Under the pieces are notes generated by a model, which saw nothing but the letters and a program-made list of their open reading frames with translations, was not told where the DNA came from and did not search any database. Below are positions 53,670-62,846 of a stretch of 64,000 bases of DNA, piece after piece (position 1 is the stretch's first letter; the number at the start of each line of letters is the position of its first letter). A program made the position numbers and the translations under genes. Source of the DNA: Sedimentibacter sp. (GTDB lineage Bacteria; Bacillota; Clostridia; Tissierellales; Sedimentibacteraceae). The DNA lies in NCBI GenBank assembly GCA_018436705.1, contig JAHDLA010000018.1:62001-126000 (forward strand), in the 5' to 3' direction.

Positions 53670-54929
53670 CTAGTTAGAAGACAAATCTTTCAATTCTATT
53701 TCTTCGTTTCCACTGTAAACCGCAAATTTATTAAATCCAAATCCAGCAAACTGATTTAGCTGTTTTCCAAGTTTCTTAGCCTTTTCATATATTGACACTG
53801 AATATCCTTCTTCTCTGAATTCATCAGCTTTCTTCATAACATCAATATATTTGTTCGACGCTTCGTAAAGCAATACTACTTTTTCTTTTGCAGGCACCTT
53901 GAATTTTTCATCCATCAACTGATTAACAAGCCTTTCAAATCCAATTGAAAAACCTATGGCAGGAACTTTTTCTCCTATAAAATTACCCACCATTTCATCG
54001 TACCTTCCGCCTCCTGCTATTGAATATCCAAGGTCCTTGTACGCGATTTCAAAAATTGAACCTGTATAGTATCCCATTCCTCTTATTAAAGTAAAATCAA
54101 ATTCAATATCATACTTTCCGTTCGCATATTCTCTTGAACTGTCTAAAACATCTTTAACTTCATTTACCACATCCTCAGAAACACCATATTCCAATAGGCA
54201 TTCAGTTCCCTTATCATTTATGATTTTCAGAGCCGCCATTATATTTAAGATCGAATTTTCTTTATACTCTTTACCCTTAAGCTCTTTTTCGACTCCATCA
54301 AATCCTATTTTGTCCAGCTTATCCACTGCAATGCACACACTGTCAAACTCTTCTTCTGAAAATCCACAATTCATTATTACCGCTTTTAAAACTCTCCTAT
54401 CGTTGAACCTAACGGCAAAATTCTTAACTCCAAGGGCATTCAGCGCCTTGGCAGTTGTTGCTATCAATTCAAGTTCTGCAGCATTGGTGTTATCCCCTAT
54501 AATATCTATGTCACATTGCTTAAAGCTCCTGTACCTTCCTTTTTGTGCTCTTTCCGCTCTGAACACATTACCCACCTGCATTGCCTTAAAAACCGAAGGA
54601 AGGTTCGATTTATTATTGCAATAAAAACGGCTTAAGGGAACTGTCAGGTCGTATCTCAACCCTAAATCAGCCAAATCACCTTCGCTTAAATCCGCTTTTG
54701 TAAAATCAAGCTTTTCTCCTCTTTTTAAAATTTTAAATATAAGCTTTAGATTCTCTCCGCCCTTGCTTCCGATTAAATTTTCTATATTTTCAACAACAGG
54801 TGTTTCTATGAGCTCAAATCCGCTTTGTTTATATGTATTTACTATAACGCCTTCAACATAATCTCTTATTTCTTTTTCCTGAGGTGTTATATCTCTCATC
54901 CCCTTTGCAGGGTTTGTATTAACTTTCAT
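53670..54929 (-). CDS. hisS: histidyl-tRNA synthetase (atypical branch)
   Basis: Class II synthetase charging tRNA-His. Motif 2 reads FRAERAQKGRYRSFKQCDID; the histidine-specific motifs LIRGMGYYTGSIFE and GGGRYDEMVGNF and motif 3 (GFSIGFERL) are present. It has a C-terminal anticodon-binding domain, so it is not HisZ. The QCDIDIIG sequence is of the archaeal/eukaryotic kind, whereas typical bacterial enzymes have QFG or QLG here. ATG 54929 has GGGAGG 5 nt upstream; an earlier in-frame start lacks this. It follows dsdA by 69 bp. It may be a second HisRS in this genome. Confidence 0.88.
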   Translation of the reverse strand: MKVNTNPAKGMRDITPQEKEIRDYVEGVIVNTYKQSGFELIETPVVENIENLIGSKGGENLKLIFKILKRGEKLDFTKADLSEGDLADLGLRYDLTVPLSRFYCNNKSNLPSVFKAMQVGNVFRAERAQKGRYRSFKQCDIDIIGDNTNAAELELIATTAKALNALGVKNFAVRFNDRRVLKAVIMNCGFSEEEFDSVCIAVDKLDKIGFDGVEKELKGKEYKENSILNIMAALKIINDKGTECLLEYGVSEDVVNEVKDVLDSSREYANGKYDIEFDFTLIRGMGYYTGSIFEIAYKDLGYSIAGGGRYDEMVGNFIGEKVPAIGFSIGFERLVNQLMDEKFKVPAKEKVVLLYEASNKYIDVMKKADEFREEGYSVSIYEKAKKLGKQLNQFAGFGFNKFAVYSGNEEIELKDLSSN

Positions 54930-54998
54930 TTTTCCTCCCGTATTTTTTCCATTTGTATTTTTATTAATGTTAACAAATAAATTATTGGTTATCAACCT

Positions 54999-56330
54999 TT
55001 AATTTAAATGTGTTTCTAAAAACTCCTTGTTTATTTCTTCTGGCACCAGACACCCTCCTGTGGCCCACGATATATGCACTGCATTTTTCATTTTACTTTC
55101 CAAATCGTGCTCCCTTATATATTCTTTCCCTTTATCAGATATTTCTACTTTTACTATTCCTTCAAATGCTGCACATGCTGACGGTTCAATATTAATACTT
55201 TCCGTATTATGAAGCATTCTCATGTAATCATATAATTTGTAATCTTCAACAGTGAAAATTCCACCAAGCAAATTATCCATCATTTTACCCACAAGCTTTG
55301 AAGGCCTTCCCACCGCAAGTCCGTCTGCGTGGGTTCTGCCATCTATTCCAAGATCCTGAACACATATGTCATTATGAAGACCCGTAGCCATACCTACAAG
55401 CATTGACGGTGCATGTGTAGGCTCAACGAAAAAGCAGTGAACATTGTCATGATAAACCGATTTCAACCCATAGGTAATTCCACCAGGTGCACCTCCTACC
55501 CCGCATGGCAAATATACAAACAAAGGATGATCTTCATCTATTTCTATATTCATTTCATCAAGCTGCTTTTTTAATCTTCTTGCAGCTACTGAATATCCTA
55601 AAAATAAATTCATAGAATTCTCATCATCAACAAAATAACTCATGGGATCCTGGTCTGACATCTTTCTTCCTTCTTCAACAGCTTTAGAAAAATCACTGTC
55701 GTATTCAACCACCTGGGCACCTTTTGATCTCAGCAAATCCTTTTTCCACTGTTTTGCATCTGATGACATATGTACTATAACATTAAATCCCATTGCTGCA
55801 GATGTAATTCCAATACTCAATCCAAGGTTTCCGGTGGAGCCAACTTGTATCTTGTACTGATTAAAAAAATCTCTGTACTTCTGCTGAGCCATTATAGAAT
55901 AGTCATCATCTTCAGAAATCATATTATTCTTTAGAGCCAAATATTCGGCATATTTCAGCACCTCATATATTCCTCCCCTAGCTTTAACACTTCCGGCAAT
56001 TGCAAGGTGACTGTCCATTTTCAAAAGCAGTCTTCCCTGGATTTTTGTACCACAATCTTGTACAAGTTGGTTTTTCATATTCTCTATTTCTTTAAGCGGA
56101 GATTCGATAATACCATGACATGCCTCTGTTTCAGGGAAAAGAATTTCTATGAGAGGTGCAAATTTGGCAAGGCGCCTTTCCGCGTCGTCTATTGCCGATA
56201 TATCAACTGGTGTATTTTTCGCAGCTTCTCTATATGTGCTTAATCCTGGGTTAAGCCAAAATACTTCCTTCAATTGAGCTGCCTTTTTCAATATCAAATT
56301 ATTATTTATTATTTCATCTTTGTTTATCAT
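54999..56330 (-). CDS. dsdA: D-serine ammonia-lyase
   Basis: PLP enzyme converting D-serine to pyruvate and ammonia. The PLP lysine lies in GSVKARGGIYEVL; the phosphate-binding loop is VGSTGNLGLS and the glycine-rich PCGVGGAPGG. WLNPG and NTESINIEPSACAAFEG are typical of DsdA. 443 residues is standard. AAGGAGG lies 6 nt before the ATG. hisS follows on the same strand. Confidence 0.93.
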   Translation of the reverse strand: MINKDEIINNNLILKKAAQLKEVFWLNPGLSTYREAAKNTPVDISAIDDAERRLAKFAPLIEILFPETEACHGIIESPLKEIENMKNQLVQDCGTKIQGRLLLKMDSHLAIAGSVKARGGIYEVLKYAEYLALKNNMISEDDDYSIMAQQKYRDFFNQYKIQVGSTGNLGLSIGITSAAMGFNVIVHMSSDAKQWKKDLLRSKGAQVVEYDSDFSKAVEEGRKMSDQDPMSYFVDDENSMNLFLGYSVAARRLKKQLDEMNIEIDEDHPLFVYLPCGVGGAPGGITYGLKSVYHDNVHCFFVEPTHAPSMLVGMATGLHNDICVQDLGIDGRTHADGLAVGRPSKLVGKMMDNLLGGIFTVEDYKLYDYMRMLHNTESINIEPSACAAFEGIVKVEISDKGKEYIREHDLESKMKNAVHISWATGGCLVPEEINKEFLETHLN

Positions 56331-56412
56331 GAAACCCTCCTTAAAATTCGCAAATCATCATGCGCCTTACATTTTTGTCACAGCTTCACAATTAGGCGTA
56401 TATTTTCTATAT

Positions 56413-56440
56413 AGGGGCGGAGCTTTCCTTCTCCGCCCAT
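56413..56440. terminator. GC-rich hairpin downstream of the DUF2922 gene
   Basis: Stem GGGCGGAG (56415-56422) with CTCCGCCC (56431-56438); no T-run on either strand. Probably terminates the DUF1659-DUF2922 transcript before dsdA, judged by position only. Confidence 0.45.
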
Positions 56441-56494
56441 TCAATGGTTATTATATCATATTATTACCATTTTTTATATTAGAATTATTATCAT

Positions 56495-56707
56495 TTATAT
56501 TAAAATCTGCTCAGTTGTGGTTATGATTTCGGCAGATTTTACTTCCACCAAATCTCCGCTGTTTGTATTAAATAAATTTTTATCTATAATATTATCCATA
56601 ACAGTTCTTACATCAATGTCGGTCAACTCACTCTTAGGTTCATCAACTGTCAATGATAATGTTGATCCGCCGGCAGTTTTAAATTTCATTAATAGTTTTT
56701 TTGACAT
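56495..56707 (-). CDS. DUF2922 family protein
   Basis: A 70-residue protein with the DUF2922 pattern (LLMKFKTAGGSTLSLTVDEP, MDNIIDKNLF, VKSAEIITTTEQ). Unknown function; usually encoded beside a DUF1659 gene, as here (75 bp downstream of it). Candidate for a small surface or spore-related protein in Firmicutes. Confidence 0.88.
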   Translation of the reverse strand: MSKKLLMKFKTAGGSTLSLTVDEPKSELTDIDVRTVMDNIIDKNLFNTNSGDLVEVKSAEIITTTEQILI

Positions 56708-56782
56708 TATATCACCCCTTACAGAAATTTATTGTTATGATGGAAGCTTTCTGCTCCCCGAATTAAATATTCATTTTAATTA

Positions 56783-57013
56783 TTATTCTATTTCATTTAC
56801 AAGTTCATATTCTTCGTATCTTACAAGACTCTCAAGTGAAAATGACTGCATATCACTTACTGCAGTTCCTAAATCATATAAATCTTCATTAGTTGCCGTT
56901 GACTTGATACTTGCGAGAGTCTTACTTTTAGTAATATTTTTATTATTTTCATCAAGACCAACATTGAAAACCATCTTTAATTTTGAATTTGCTTGGTTTA
57001 CAGCTATTGCCAT
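56783..57013 (-). CDS. DUF1659 family protein
   Basis: A 76-residue protein with the DUF1659 pattern (LKMVFNVGLDENNKNITKSK, ASIKSTATNEDLYDLG). Unknown function; forms the usual pair with the DUF2922 gene. GGAGG lies about 7 nt before its ATG. Divergent from the methyltransferase gene. Confidence 0.88.
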   Translation of the reverse strand: MAIAVNQANSKLKMVFNVGLDENNKNITKSKTLASIKSTATNEDLYDLGTAVSDMQSFSLESLVRYEEYELVNEIE

Positions 57014-57125
57014 AATATCACCTCCAAATGATTCTACCTCTATATAGCATTTAAGCGCCGATTATATTGATTTAATTTCCGCCTCATGTTAATATGAACT
57101 AAATATATAAACTCAAGAGGTAATT

Positions 57126-59000
57126 ATGCATAAAACACTGCTGAAAGAGTTAATTTCCTTAATAAAAAAGATAGACTCACACGATTATATAACAAAGGTA
57201 AAGTACATAATCTTTATTTTCTCAAAAATTATATATCAATGCAGGGCATCGGAAGCAAATATTTCAGAAGAATTATTTTTTTTAAATATCACCCCGAATT
57301 TTTTGCACAATAATAAGAATATATTTAATGAATATGAAATTTTTAACCTCAATATCTCTGGAATAGAGAGCTCAATATTAAATTTAATCAAAGCTAACAA
57401 AGATAATATTGATTTCAATGATTTTAAACCTGCAGAGTTGTATGAGTCCATGCTTACTGCCGGTGAAAAGAAAGTTCTGGGACAAGTTTATACGCCTGTC
57501 GACATTATCAATAAAATGCTGGATCAATTATTTGATTTGGACTTAATAGGCAAAAACACCAAATTACTTGACCCTGCATGCGGAGGCGGATATTTTCTAA
57601 TAGAAGCGTTCAAAAAAATTAAATCTTACTTTGGAGATGAAATTGAAGATAAACATATTATTGAAAGCATGCTGTTCGGTATTGATGTAGATGATTTCTC
57701 TATATTTATGACAAAGGTCGGCTTAATGTTTGCCGGATTTTCAACAGAAGCTGAATTTAATATTTTCAGATTAGATTATTTAACCGATACTTTTGAAATG
57801 GACAAATTTGACATAATAGTCGGAAACCCTCCTTATGTTGGTCACAAAAATTCTACCTGCGAGTATAAGAAAGCTCTGTATGAAAAGTACTCTGAGGTGT
57901 TTTACAACAAGGCTGACATATCATATTGCTTTTTTAAAAAAAGCAGGGAAATTCTTAAACCGGGTGGAGTAATATCATTTATAACTTCAAGATACTTTAT
58001 GGAAGCTCTATACGCAGACAGAATAAGAGCATATATAAAAAATAATTTCAACATAATATCTCTTGTTGATTTCAGCGGAAACAATATATTTAAAGGGGCC
58101 ATGGTAAGTCCGGCTTTAATAACATTGGAAAATAATGGATGGAACAAAAGCGATTTTTCTTACGTCTTAATTAATAGTGATAGTATTGAAGAAAAATTCT
58201 CATATAGTCAGGACAAGCTTAAAGATACCGGATGGACTATACTTAAGCATGCTGACGAACAGCTTTTCAATAAGATAGAAGAAAAATCAAACATAAAAAT
58301 TCAGGATGCATGTAAGATTAAGCAGGGAATTATAACCGGGCTGGATAAAGCTTTTATTGTTGATAAAAAAACAATCGAAAAATATAACATTGAAAGTGAT
58401 TTACTCAAAAAATGGATAAAAAACAGCAACATATCAAAATCAGAAGTGCAATATAATAACTTATACTTGATATATTCCAATATAATAAATGATGAAAAAA
58501 ATTATCCAAATACTATCAAGTACCTTTCCTTCTATAAGGATAAATTACAAAATAGAAGAGAATGTCTGAAGGGATATAGAAAATGGTATGAACTTCAATG
58601 GGGACGCATTCAATCTGATTTTGATAATCCAAAAATAATATTTCCGTTCAAATCCACAGGCAGTAATTTTTATTTTGACACAAATAAATATTACTGCAGT
58701 GCAGATGTATATATTATGAATAATTTCAACACACATATTCCAGTAAATTATCTTTTGTCATACTTGAATTCGGATGTTTTTGAATTTTACTTTAAGTGTC
58801 TGGCAAAAAAAGTAGGGACAAATATTTATGAATATTATCCCAATAAATTAAGTGAAGCTAAAATATATTTACCCCTTGAAAAAGCTCAACAAAATATATC
58901 TGATTTAGGAAAAATTAGTATTGATATTTTGCTAAAAAAGGTGTTTAATATATCCGAAGAGGAGGTAAATATAATTTATAAATACGTTCATGAAGGGTGA
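57126..59000 (+). CDS. CamA-like orphan N6-adenine DNA methyltransferase
   Basis: Transfers a methyl group from SAM to adenine in DNA. SAM motif I DPACGGG is at 149-155 after GQVYTP (119-124); catalytic NPPY is at 234-237 in VGNPPYVGHK. The C-terminal target-recognition part contains KQGIITGLDKAFIV, NRRECLKGYRKWYELQWGR, CSADVY and NIYEYYPNK. These blocks closely match, from memory, CamA of Clostridioides difficile, a core orphan methyltransferase (CAAAAA) that influences sporulation. No restriction nuclease is adjacent and there is no N-terminal nuclease domain. AGAGG precedes the ATG; an SLH protein gene follows 9 bp downstream. Confidence 0.82.
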   Translation: MHKTLLKELISLIKKIDSHDYITKVKYIIFIFSKIIYQCRASEANISEELFFLNITPNFLHNNKNIFNEYEIFNLNISGIESSILNLIKANKDNIDFNDFKPAELYESMLTAGEKKVLGQVYTPVDIINKMLDQLFDLDLIGKNTKLLDPACGGGYFLIEAFKKIKSYFGDEIEDKHIIESMLFGIDVDDFSIFMTKVGLMFAGFSTEAEFNIFRLDYLTDTFEMDKFDIIVGNPPYVGHKNSTCEYKKALYEKYSEVFYNKADISYCFFKKSREILKPGGVISFITSRYFMEALYADRIRAYIKNNFNIISLVDFSGNNIFKGAMVSPALITLENNGWNKSDFSYVLINSDSIEEKFSYSQDKLKDTGWTILKHADEQLFNKIEEKSNIKIQDACKIKQGIITGLDKAFIVDKKTIEKYNIESDLLKKWIKNSNISKSEVQYNNLYLIYSNIINDEKNYPNTIKYLSFYKDKLQNRRECLKGYRKWYELQWGRIQSDFDNPKIIFPFKSTGSNFYFDTNKYYCSADVYIMNNFNTHIPVNYLLSYLNSDVFEFYFKCLAKKVGTNIYEYYPNKLSEAKIYLPLEKAQQNISDLGKISIDILLKKVFNISEEEVNIIYKYVHEG

Positions 59001-59009
59001 TAATGCAAA

Positions 59010-60638
59010 TTGAAAAAATTTATTAAGCTATTATTATTAATTACTGTTTTTATTGTGTTATCCGTTCAGCCTGCAATGGCGAAAACTGTATATTACGATA
59101 CTTATAATCATTGGGCATCAAGTGATATTGATTTTACGTCCAACACATTGAAAGTTTTCAAGGGCTATGGAGACTTCACGTTCAGACCGGAAAATAATAT
59201 TACCAGGGCTGAATTTATAACTATCCTTTCAAAAACAGCTTATCGACAAAACAAAATGAATGAAATTTACACAAGCGATATGCCATACAGCGATATGACA
59301 AATCAGCACTGGTCTTATACATTTATTATATCAATGTATGAGCACCTGAAAACAAACCAGGATTATACATTTGAAGATATATTCCCGGGATCGAATTTTT
59401 ACCCTGACAAAGCGATTACAAGGGAAGAATCCGTTGCTTTAATTGCTGCCTTCTGCAAAGATGCAATATATGATAATCCTTTAAATTTTAATGATATTCG
59501 CAACAATAGCAAATATTATAATGAAATAAAAAGACTTTATAACGCAGGAATAGTTTCAGGATATGAAGACCGTACATTTAAAGGCAACAATAATATTACA
59601 AGAGCAGAATCTGCTGCATTAATTAAAAGAGTTTTTTATGATATTAAAACCAGTGATCAAAGCAATTATTTAACCAAACTTGAATTTCTCCCCATAAAAG
59701 GAGAAGAAATATATTCATATTTTGGCAGTTATGATTGGAATACCGCAAACAATAATGATAAAAGGTATATAAAGGCTAAAGATACTCTGGAGTATGTTTC
59801 TTTCGGAGGGTATATTTTCCCTGAAGATAAGCATTTATACGACTTGAATGCCGTAGAAACAATGGAGACATTGCGTTCAGAAGGATACCCCAATATAACC
59901 GGAACGAACTTTTACCTTATTACTTTCGGCAATTATTCAGATGACGAAAAATCACAGCTTGCAAATGATATGCTTGCAAATGTTATTGAACGAAGTGATC
60001 TGAAAGATTCAGAACTGATGCAAATATTTGCTATGGCCAGCAAGTATGCTGTTCAGGAAGATTTGTACATGAGCGCACTGGAGAAATGGGATAGTCTTAC
60101 TTCAAGCAACAACGCAAAAGCAAATATATTATTTTTCAGGTATGCTTTTTACATTAAAAATAATAACGAAGAAATGCTTAAAACCTTGGTTTATGATGAT
60201 CTAAAAAAAGCAAATAACGTACCTTCTCTTCTGAACATCAACTGGGGTTTAGCAGCCGGATCGGAAACAACTGATTTTAGAAATTATACATTTGGCAGTT
60301 ATAGTTTTTCTCTTTATAAAGATACCACGCTTTACAGATATACACTTAGCCCGGTAATGCCTGTCAGCAGCAGCTCGAAAATTGTTGAACTTGTTAATCT
60401 ACTTATGATTGAGAAGTCTGTCAAACCTTCTACAGAAAGCTTGGCAAACTACGAAAGCATTTTCAGCAAATATTCCTTGAACCGATTATATGTTTTAAAC
60501 TTCATAGGCGAAAAGGAAAGGGCCTTTGTAGAAGGAATCAATGATTATGAAATTATCAAAACGTTTGAAATTTATGAAACAAATAAATCAGTCATTGACG
60601 ACACCTACACCGGAATTTTGAAAAAAGTGAAAGAATAA
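59010..60638 (+). CDS. SLH-domain surface protein with unknown C-terminal domain
   Basis: Secreted protein of 542 residues: signal peptide (about 1-25, ending PAMAK), three SLH domains (about 27-210; NNITRAEF, KAITREES, NNITRAES) and a roughly 330-residue alpha-helical C-terminal region I do not recognise. The start is TTG at 59010; AAGGGTGA, which overlaps the methyltransferase stop, lies about 11 nt upstream, so the two genes may be co-translated. Confidence 0.82.
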   Translation: MKKFIKLLLLITVFIVLSVQPAMAKTVYYDTYNHWASSDIDFTSNTLKVFKGYGDFTFRPENNITRAEFITILSKTAYRQNKMNEIYTSDMPYSDMTNQHWSYTFIISMYEHLKTNQDYTFEDIFPGSNFYPDKAITREESVALIAAFCKDAIYDNPLNFNDIRNNSKYYNEIKRLYNAGIVSGYEDRTFKGNNNITRAESAALIKRVFYDIKTSDQSNYLTKLEFLPIKGEEIYSYFGSYDWNTANNNDKRYIKAKDTLEYVSFGGYIFPEDKHLYDLNAVETMETLRSEGYPNITGTNFYLITFGNYSDDEKSQLANDMLANVIERSDLKDSELMQIFAMASKYAVQEDLYMSALEKWDSLTSSNNAKANILFFRYAFYIKNNNEEMLKTLVYDDLKKANNVPSLLNINWGLAAGSETTDFRNYTFGSYSFSLYKDTTLYRYTLSPVMPVSSSSKIVELVNLLMIEKSVKPSTESLANYESIFSKYSLNRLYVLNFIGEKERAFVEGINDYEIIKTFEIYETNKSVIDDTYTGILKKVKE

Positions 60639-60641
60639 ACA

Positions 60642-60681
60642 AAGACCTCAATGGTTTCTTCTCCATTGAGGTTTGTTTTTT
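60642..60681. terminator. bidirectional terminator between SLH and pepT genes
   Basis: Stem ACCTCAATGG / CCATTGAGGT around an 8-nt loop with T-runs on both sides (TTTGTTTTTT on the plus strand). Confidence 0.85.
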
Positions 60682-61897
60682 ATGCATACAGTTTAATTAT
60701 TTCAATTAGTATCTGAACAACTTTTTCCATAGACTGTACAGGTATATACTCATATCTACCATGGTAATTATGCCCGCCTGTACACAAATTCGGACAAGGA
60801 AGCCCTCTGTACGACAAGCTTGCACCATCAGTTCCCCCTCTTATTGGAATTACCGCAGGCTCAACACCTATGCTTTTCATAGCTTTTTCAGCAGTTTCAA
60901 TAATGTGCATATGCGGAAGAATTTTTTCTTTCATATTATAATACGAATCTTTCAATTCAACTTTGACGGTTCCTTCTCCATATTTTTCATTTAAATATTC
61001 AGATATTTTATTGAATCTATCCTTTTTGACATTAAATTTATCAAAATTGTGATCTCTTATTATGTAATTCAAATACGTTTTTTCAACACTTCCGCTAATA
61101 TCGTCCAAATGATTGAATCCTTCGTAATTCTCCGTATTTTCCGGTGTTTCTCTAGAAGGCAGCATAGCTTGAAACTCCATAGCTATCAATATTGAATTTT
61201 TCATTTTATTCTTTGCTGAGCCAGGATGAATATTCACTCCGCTAACCTCAACTTTTGCACTTGCGGCATTGAAATTCTCATACTCTATTTCCCCCAGCTC
61301 TCCTCCGTCGACAGTATATGCAAAGTCAGCATTAAACCCATCTATGTCAAACATTTCTGCCCCGTTGCCCACTTCTTCATCTGTGGTAAATGCTATTTTT
61401 ATATCTCCATGCTTTACATCAGGATTATTAATAAAATATTCAGCCATTGACATTATCTCAGCTATGCCTGCTTTATCATCAGCGCCAAGCAATGTTGTTC
61501 CGTCAGTCACTATAAAATCTTCGCCGACATAATTCAACATGTGCTCAAACACATCTGTTTTCATTACAATTTTCTTTTCATCATTTAAAACAATATCACT
61601 TCCGTCATAATTTCTGACTATTTTAGGTTTAATATCGTTGCCCGGCATATCAGGAGCTGTATCTATATGAGCAATAAAACCAATAGCAGGAACTTCTTTA
61701 TCAGTGTTAGAAGGAACATTACCATATACATAGCCGTAATCATCCATAAAAGCATCTTTTATTCCCAATGATTTCATTTCTTCAACCAAGTATCTGCCAA
61801 GATCTTTTTGCTTTTCACTGCTTGGAACAATTTCCAAATCAGGAACTGATTGAGTATCAATTTTAACATAATTTAAAAATCTATCTTCTATTTTCAT
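60680..61897 (-). CDS. pepT: peptidase T (tripeptide aminopeptidase)
   Basis: Zinc M20 peptidase releasing the N-terminal residue of tripeptides in the cytosol. Metal and catalytic motifs: HIDTAPD, LGADDKAG, FTTDEEVGNGAE, TVDGGELGE and GGTDGASLSYRG with the final GGHNYHGRYEY. 405 residues is standard. Monocistronic, convergent with the SLH gene. Fits a peptide-fermenting lifestyle. Confidence 0.95.
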   Translation of the reverse strand: MKIEDRFLNYVKIDTQSVPDLEIVPSSEKQKDLGRYLVEEMKSLGIKDAFMDDYGYVYGNVPSNTDKEVPAIGFIAHIDTAPDMPGNDIKPKIVRNYDGSDIVLNDEKKIVMKTDVFEHMLNYVGEDFIVTDGTTLLGADDKAGIAEIMSMAEYFINNPDVKHGDIKIAFTTDEEVGNGAEMFDIDGFNADFAYTVDGGELGEIEYENFNAASAKVEVSGVNIHPGSAKNKMKNSILIAMEFQAMLPSRETPENTENYEGFNHLDDISGSVEKTYLNYIIRDHNFDKFNVKKDRFNKISEYLNEKYGEGTVKVELKDSYYNMKEKILPHMHIIETAEKAMKSIGVEPAVIPIRGGTDGASLSYRGLPCPNLCTGGHNYHGRYEYIPVQSMEKVVQILIEIIKLYA

Positions 61898-62032
61898 ATT
61901 ATCTCATCCTTTCTACATTTGTTTGCTTGTTTATTAATAATTATATCACCGCTATATTACCATATCAATTTATTTTTTAAAGCCCCTGATGTACGTTATA
62001 AGCATTCCATTACTTTCGGCTTTATTTAACAA

Positions 62033-62061
62033 TTGAATTTAAAAATAAAATATAATATAAT
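62033..62061 (+). promoter_or_regulatory. sigma-A promoter of the LUD-domain gene
   Basis: TTGAAT (62033-62038), 17-nt spacer, TATAAT (62056-62061), 35 nt before the start codon. Confidence 0.6.
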
Positions 62062-62095
62062 TGGTTTAATGATTAAATGAATGGGGAGGTATAAA

Positions 62096-62731
62096 ATGGA
62101 TTTTGTAAAAGGAGCATACAAAGTAAAAAGCGAGACCATAATTAAAAATCTTAAAAAAAGATTTATGGACGGTTACTATGCAGACACAAAGGAAGAAGCG
62201 ACAGAACTGGCAATGTCATTAATTGACCATGAAGATGTTGTATCATGGGGGGGCTCTTTAACTATCGATGAACTAGGAGTTAAGAAGCTTCTTGAAAAAA
62301 AAGGGATCTCTGTTATTGACCGTGATAAGGCAAAATCTCCCGAGGAAAGAGTTAAACTCATGAAGCAGGCTTTAACTGCGAATGTTTTTTTAACAAGTAC
62401 AAATGCAATAACAATGAATGGTGAATTAATGAATGTTGACGGAAATGGAAACAGAGTTGCTGCCTACTGCTACGGCCCCGACTCAGTAATTGTTGTAGCC
62501 GGAATGAACAAAGTTGTGCCAGAACTGGACTACGCTTTGGCAAAATTAAGAACAGACGCAACGGTTCCAAATGCAGTAAGGTTCAATGCTCAGACACCGT
62601 GCAAACTCACAGGAAAATGTTCAGAATGTACAACTAAGGACACTTTGTGCAGCCAAATATTGATTACAAGATTCTGCAAACCGCAGAACAGAATTAAAGT
62701 AATACTTGTTGGGGAACATTTGGGATTTTAG
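62096..62731 (+). CDS. LUD domain protein
   Basis: LUD (lactate utilisation, DUF162) domain protein of 211 residues with SWGGSLTIDELG, FLTSTNAITMNGELMNVDGNG, VVAGMNKVVP and a C-terminal Cys cluster (CKLTGKCSECTTKDTLC) that may bind a metal. Related to LutC, but no lutA or lutB is adjacent. ATG 62096 has GGGGAGG 6 nt upstream. Confidence 0.85.
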   Translation: MDFVKGAYKVKSETIIKNLKKRFMDGYYADTKEEATELAMSLIDHEDVVSWGGSLTIDELGVKKLLEKKGISVIDRDKAKSPEERVKLMKQALTANVFLTSTNAITMNGELMNVDGNGNRVAAYCYGPDSVIVVAGMNKVVPELDYALAKLRTDATVPNAVRFNAQTPCKLTGKCSECTTKDTLCSQILITRFCKPQNRIKVILVGEHLGF

Positions 62732-62784
62732 TTTAAATTCAACTGAATGACACTGTATCGAACTTTACTTTACAGTTAATGTGT

Positions 62785-62815
62785 GGCAGGCAGAATTTTT
62801 TGCCTGCCCATTTAA
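62785..62815 (+). terminator. hairpin after the LUD gene
   Basis: Stem GGCAGGCA (62785-62792) with TGCCTGCC (62801-62808); only a short T-tract follows. Confidence 0.6.
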
Positions 62816-62846
62816 TTAACAGTCCAGTATTATTGGAGGGAGTATA

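Noticed and set aside
56517..57047. 176-residue open frame on the plus strand
   Set aside because: Covers the DUF2922 and DUF1659 genes in antisense; those have family matches and ribosome sites, this does not.
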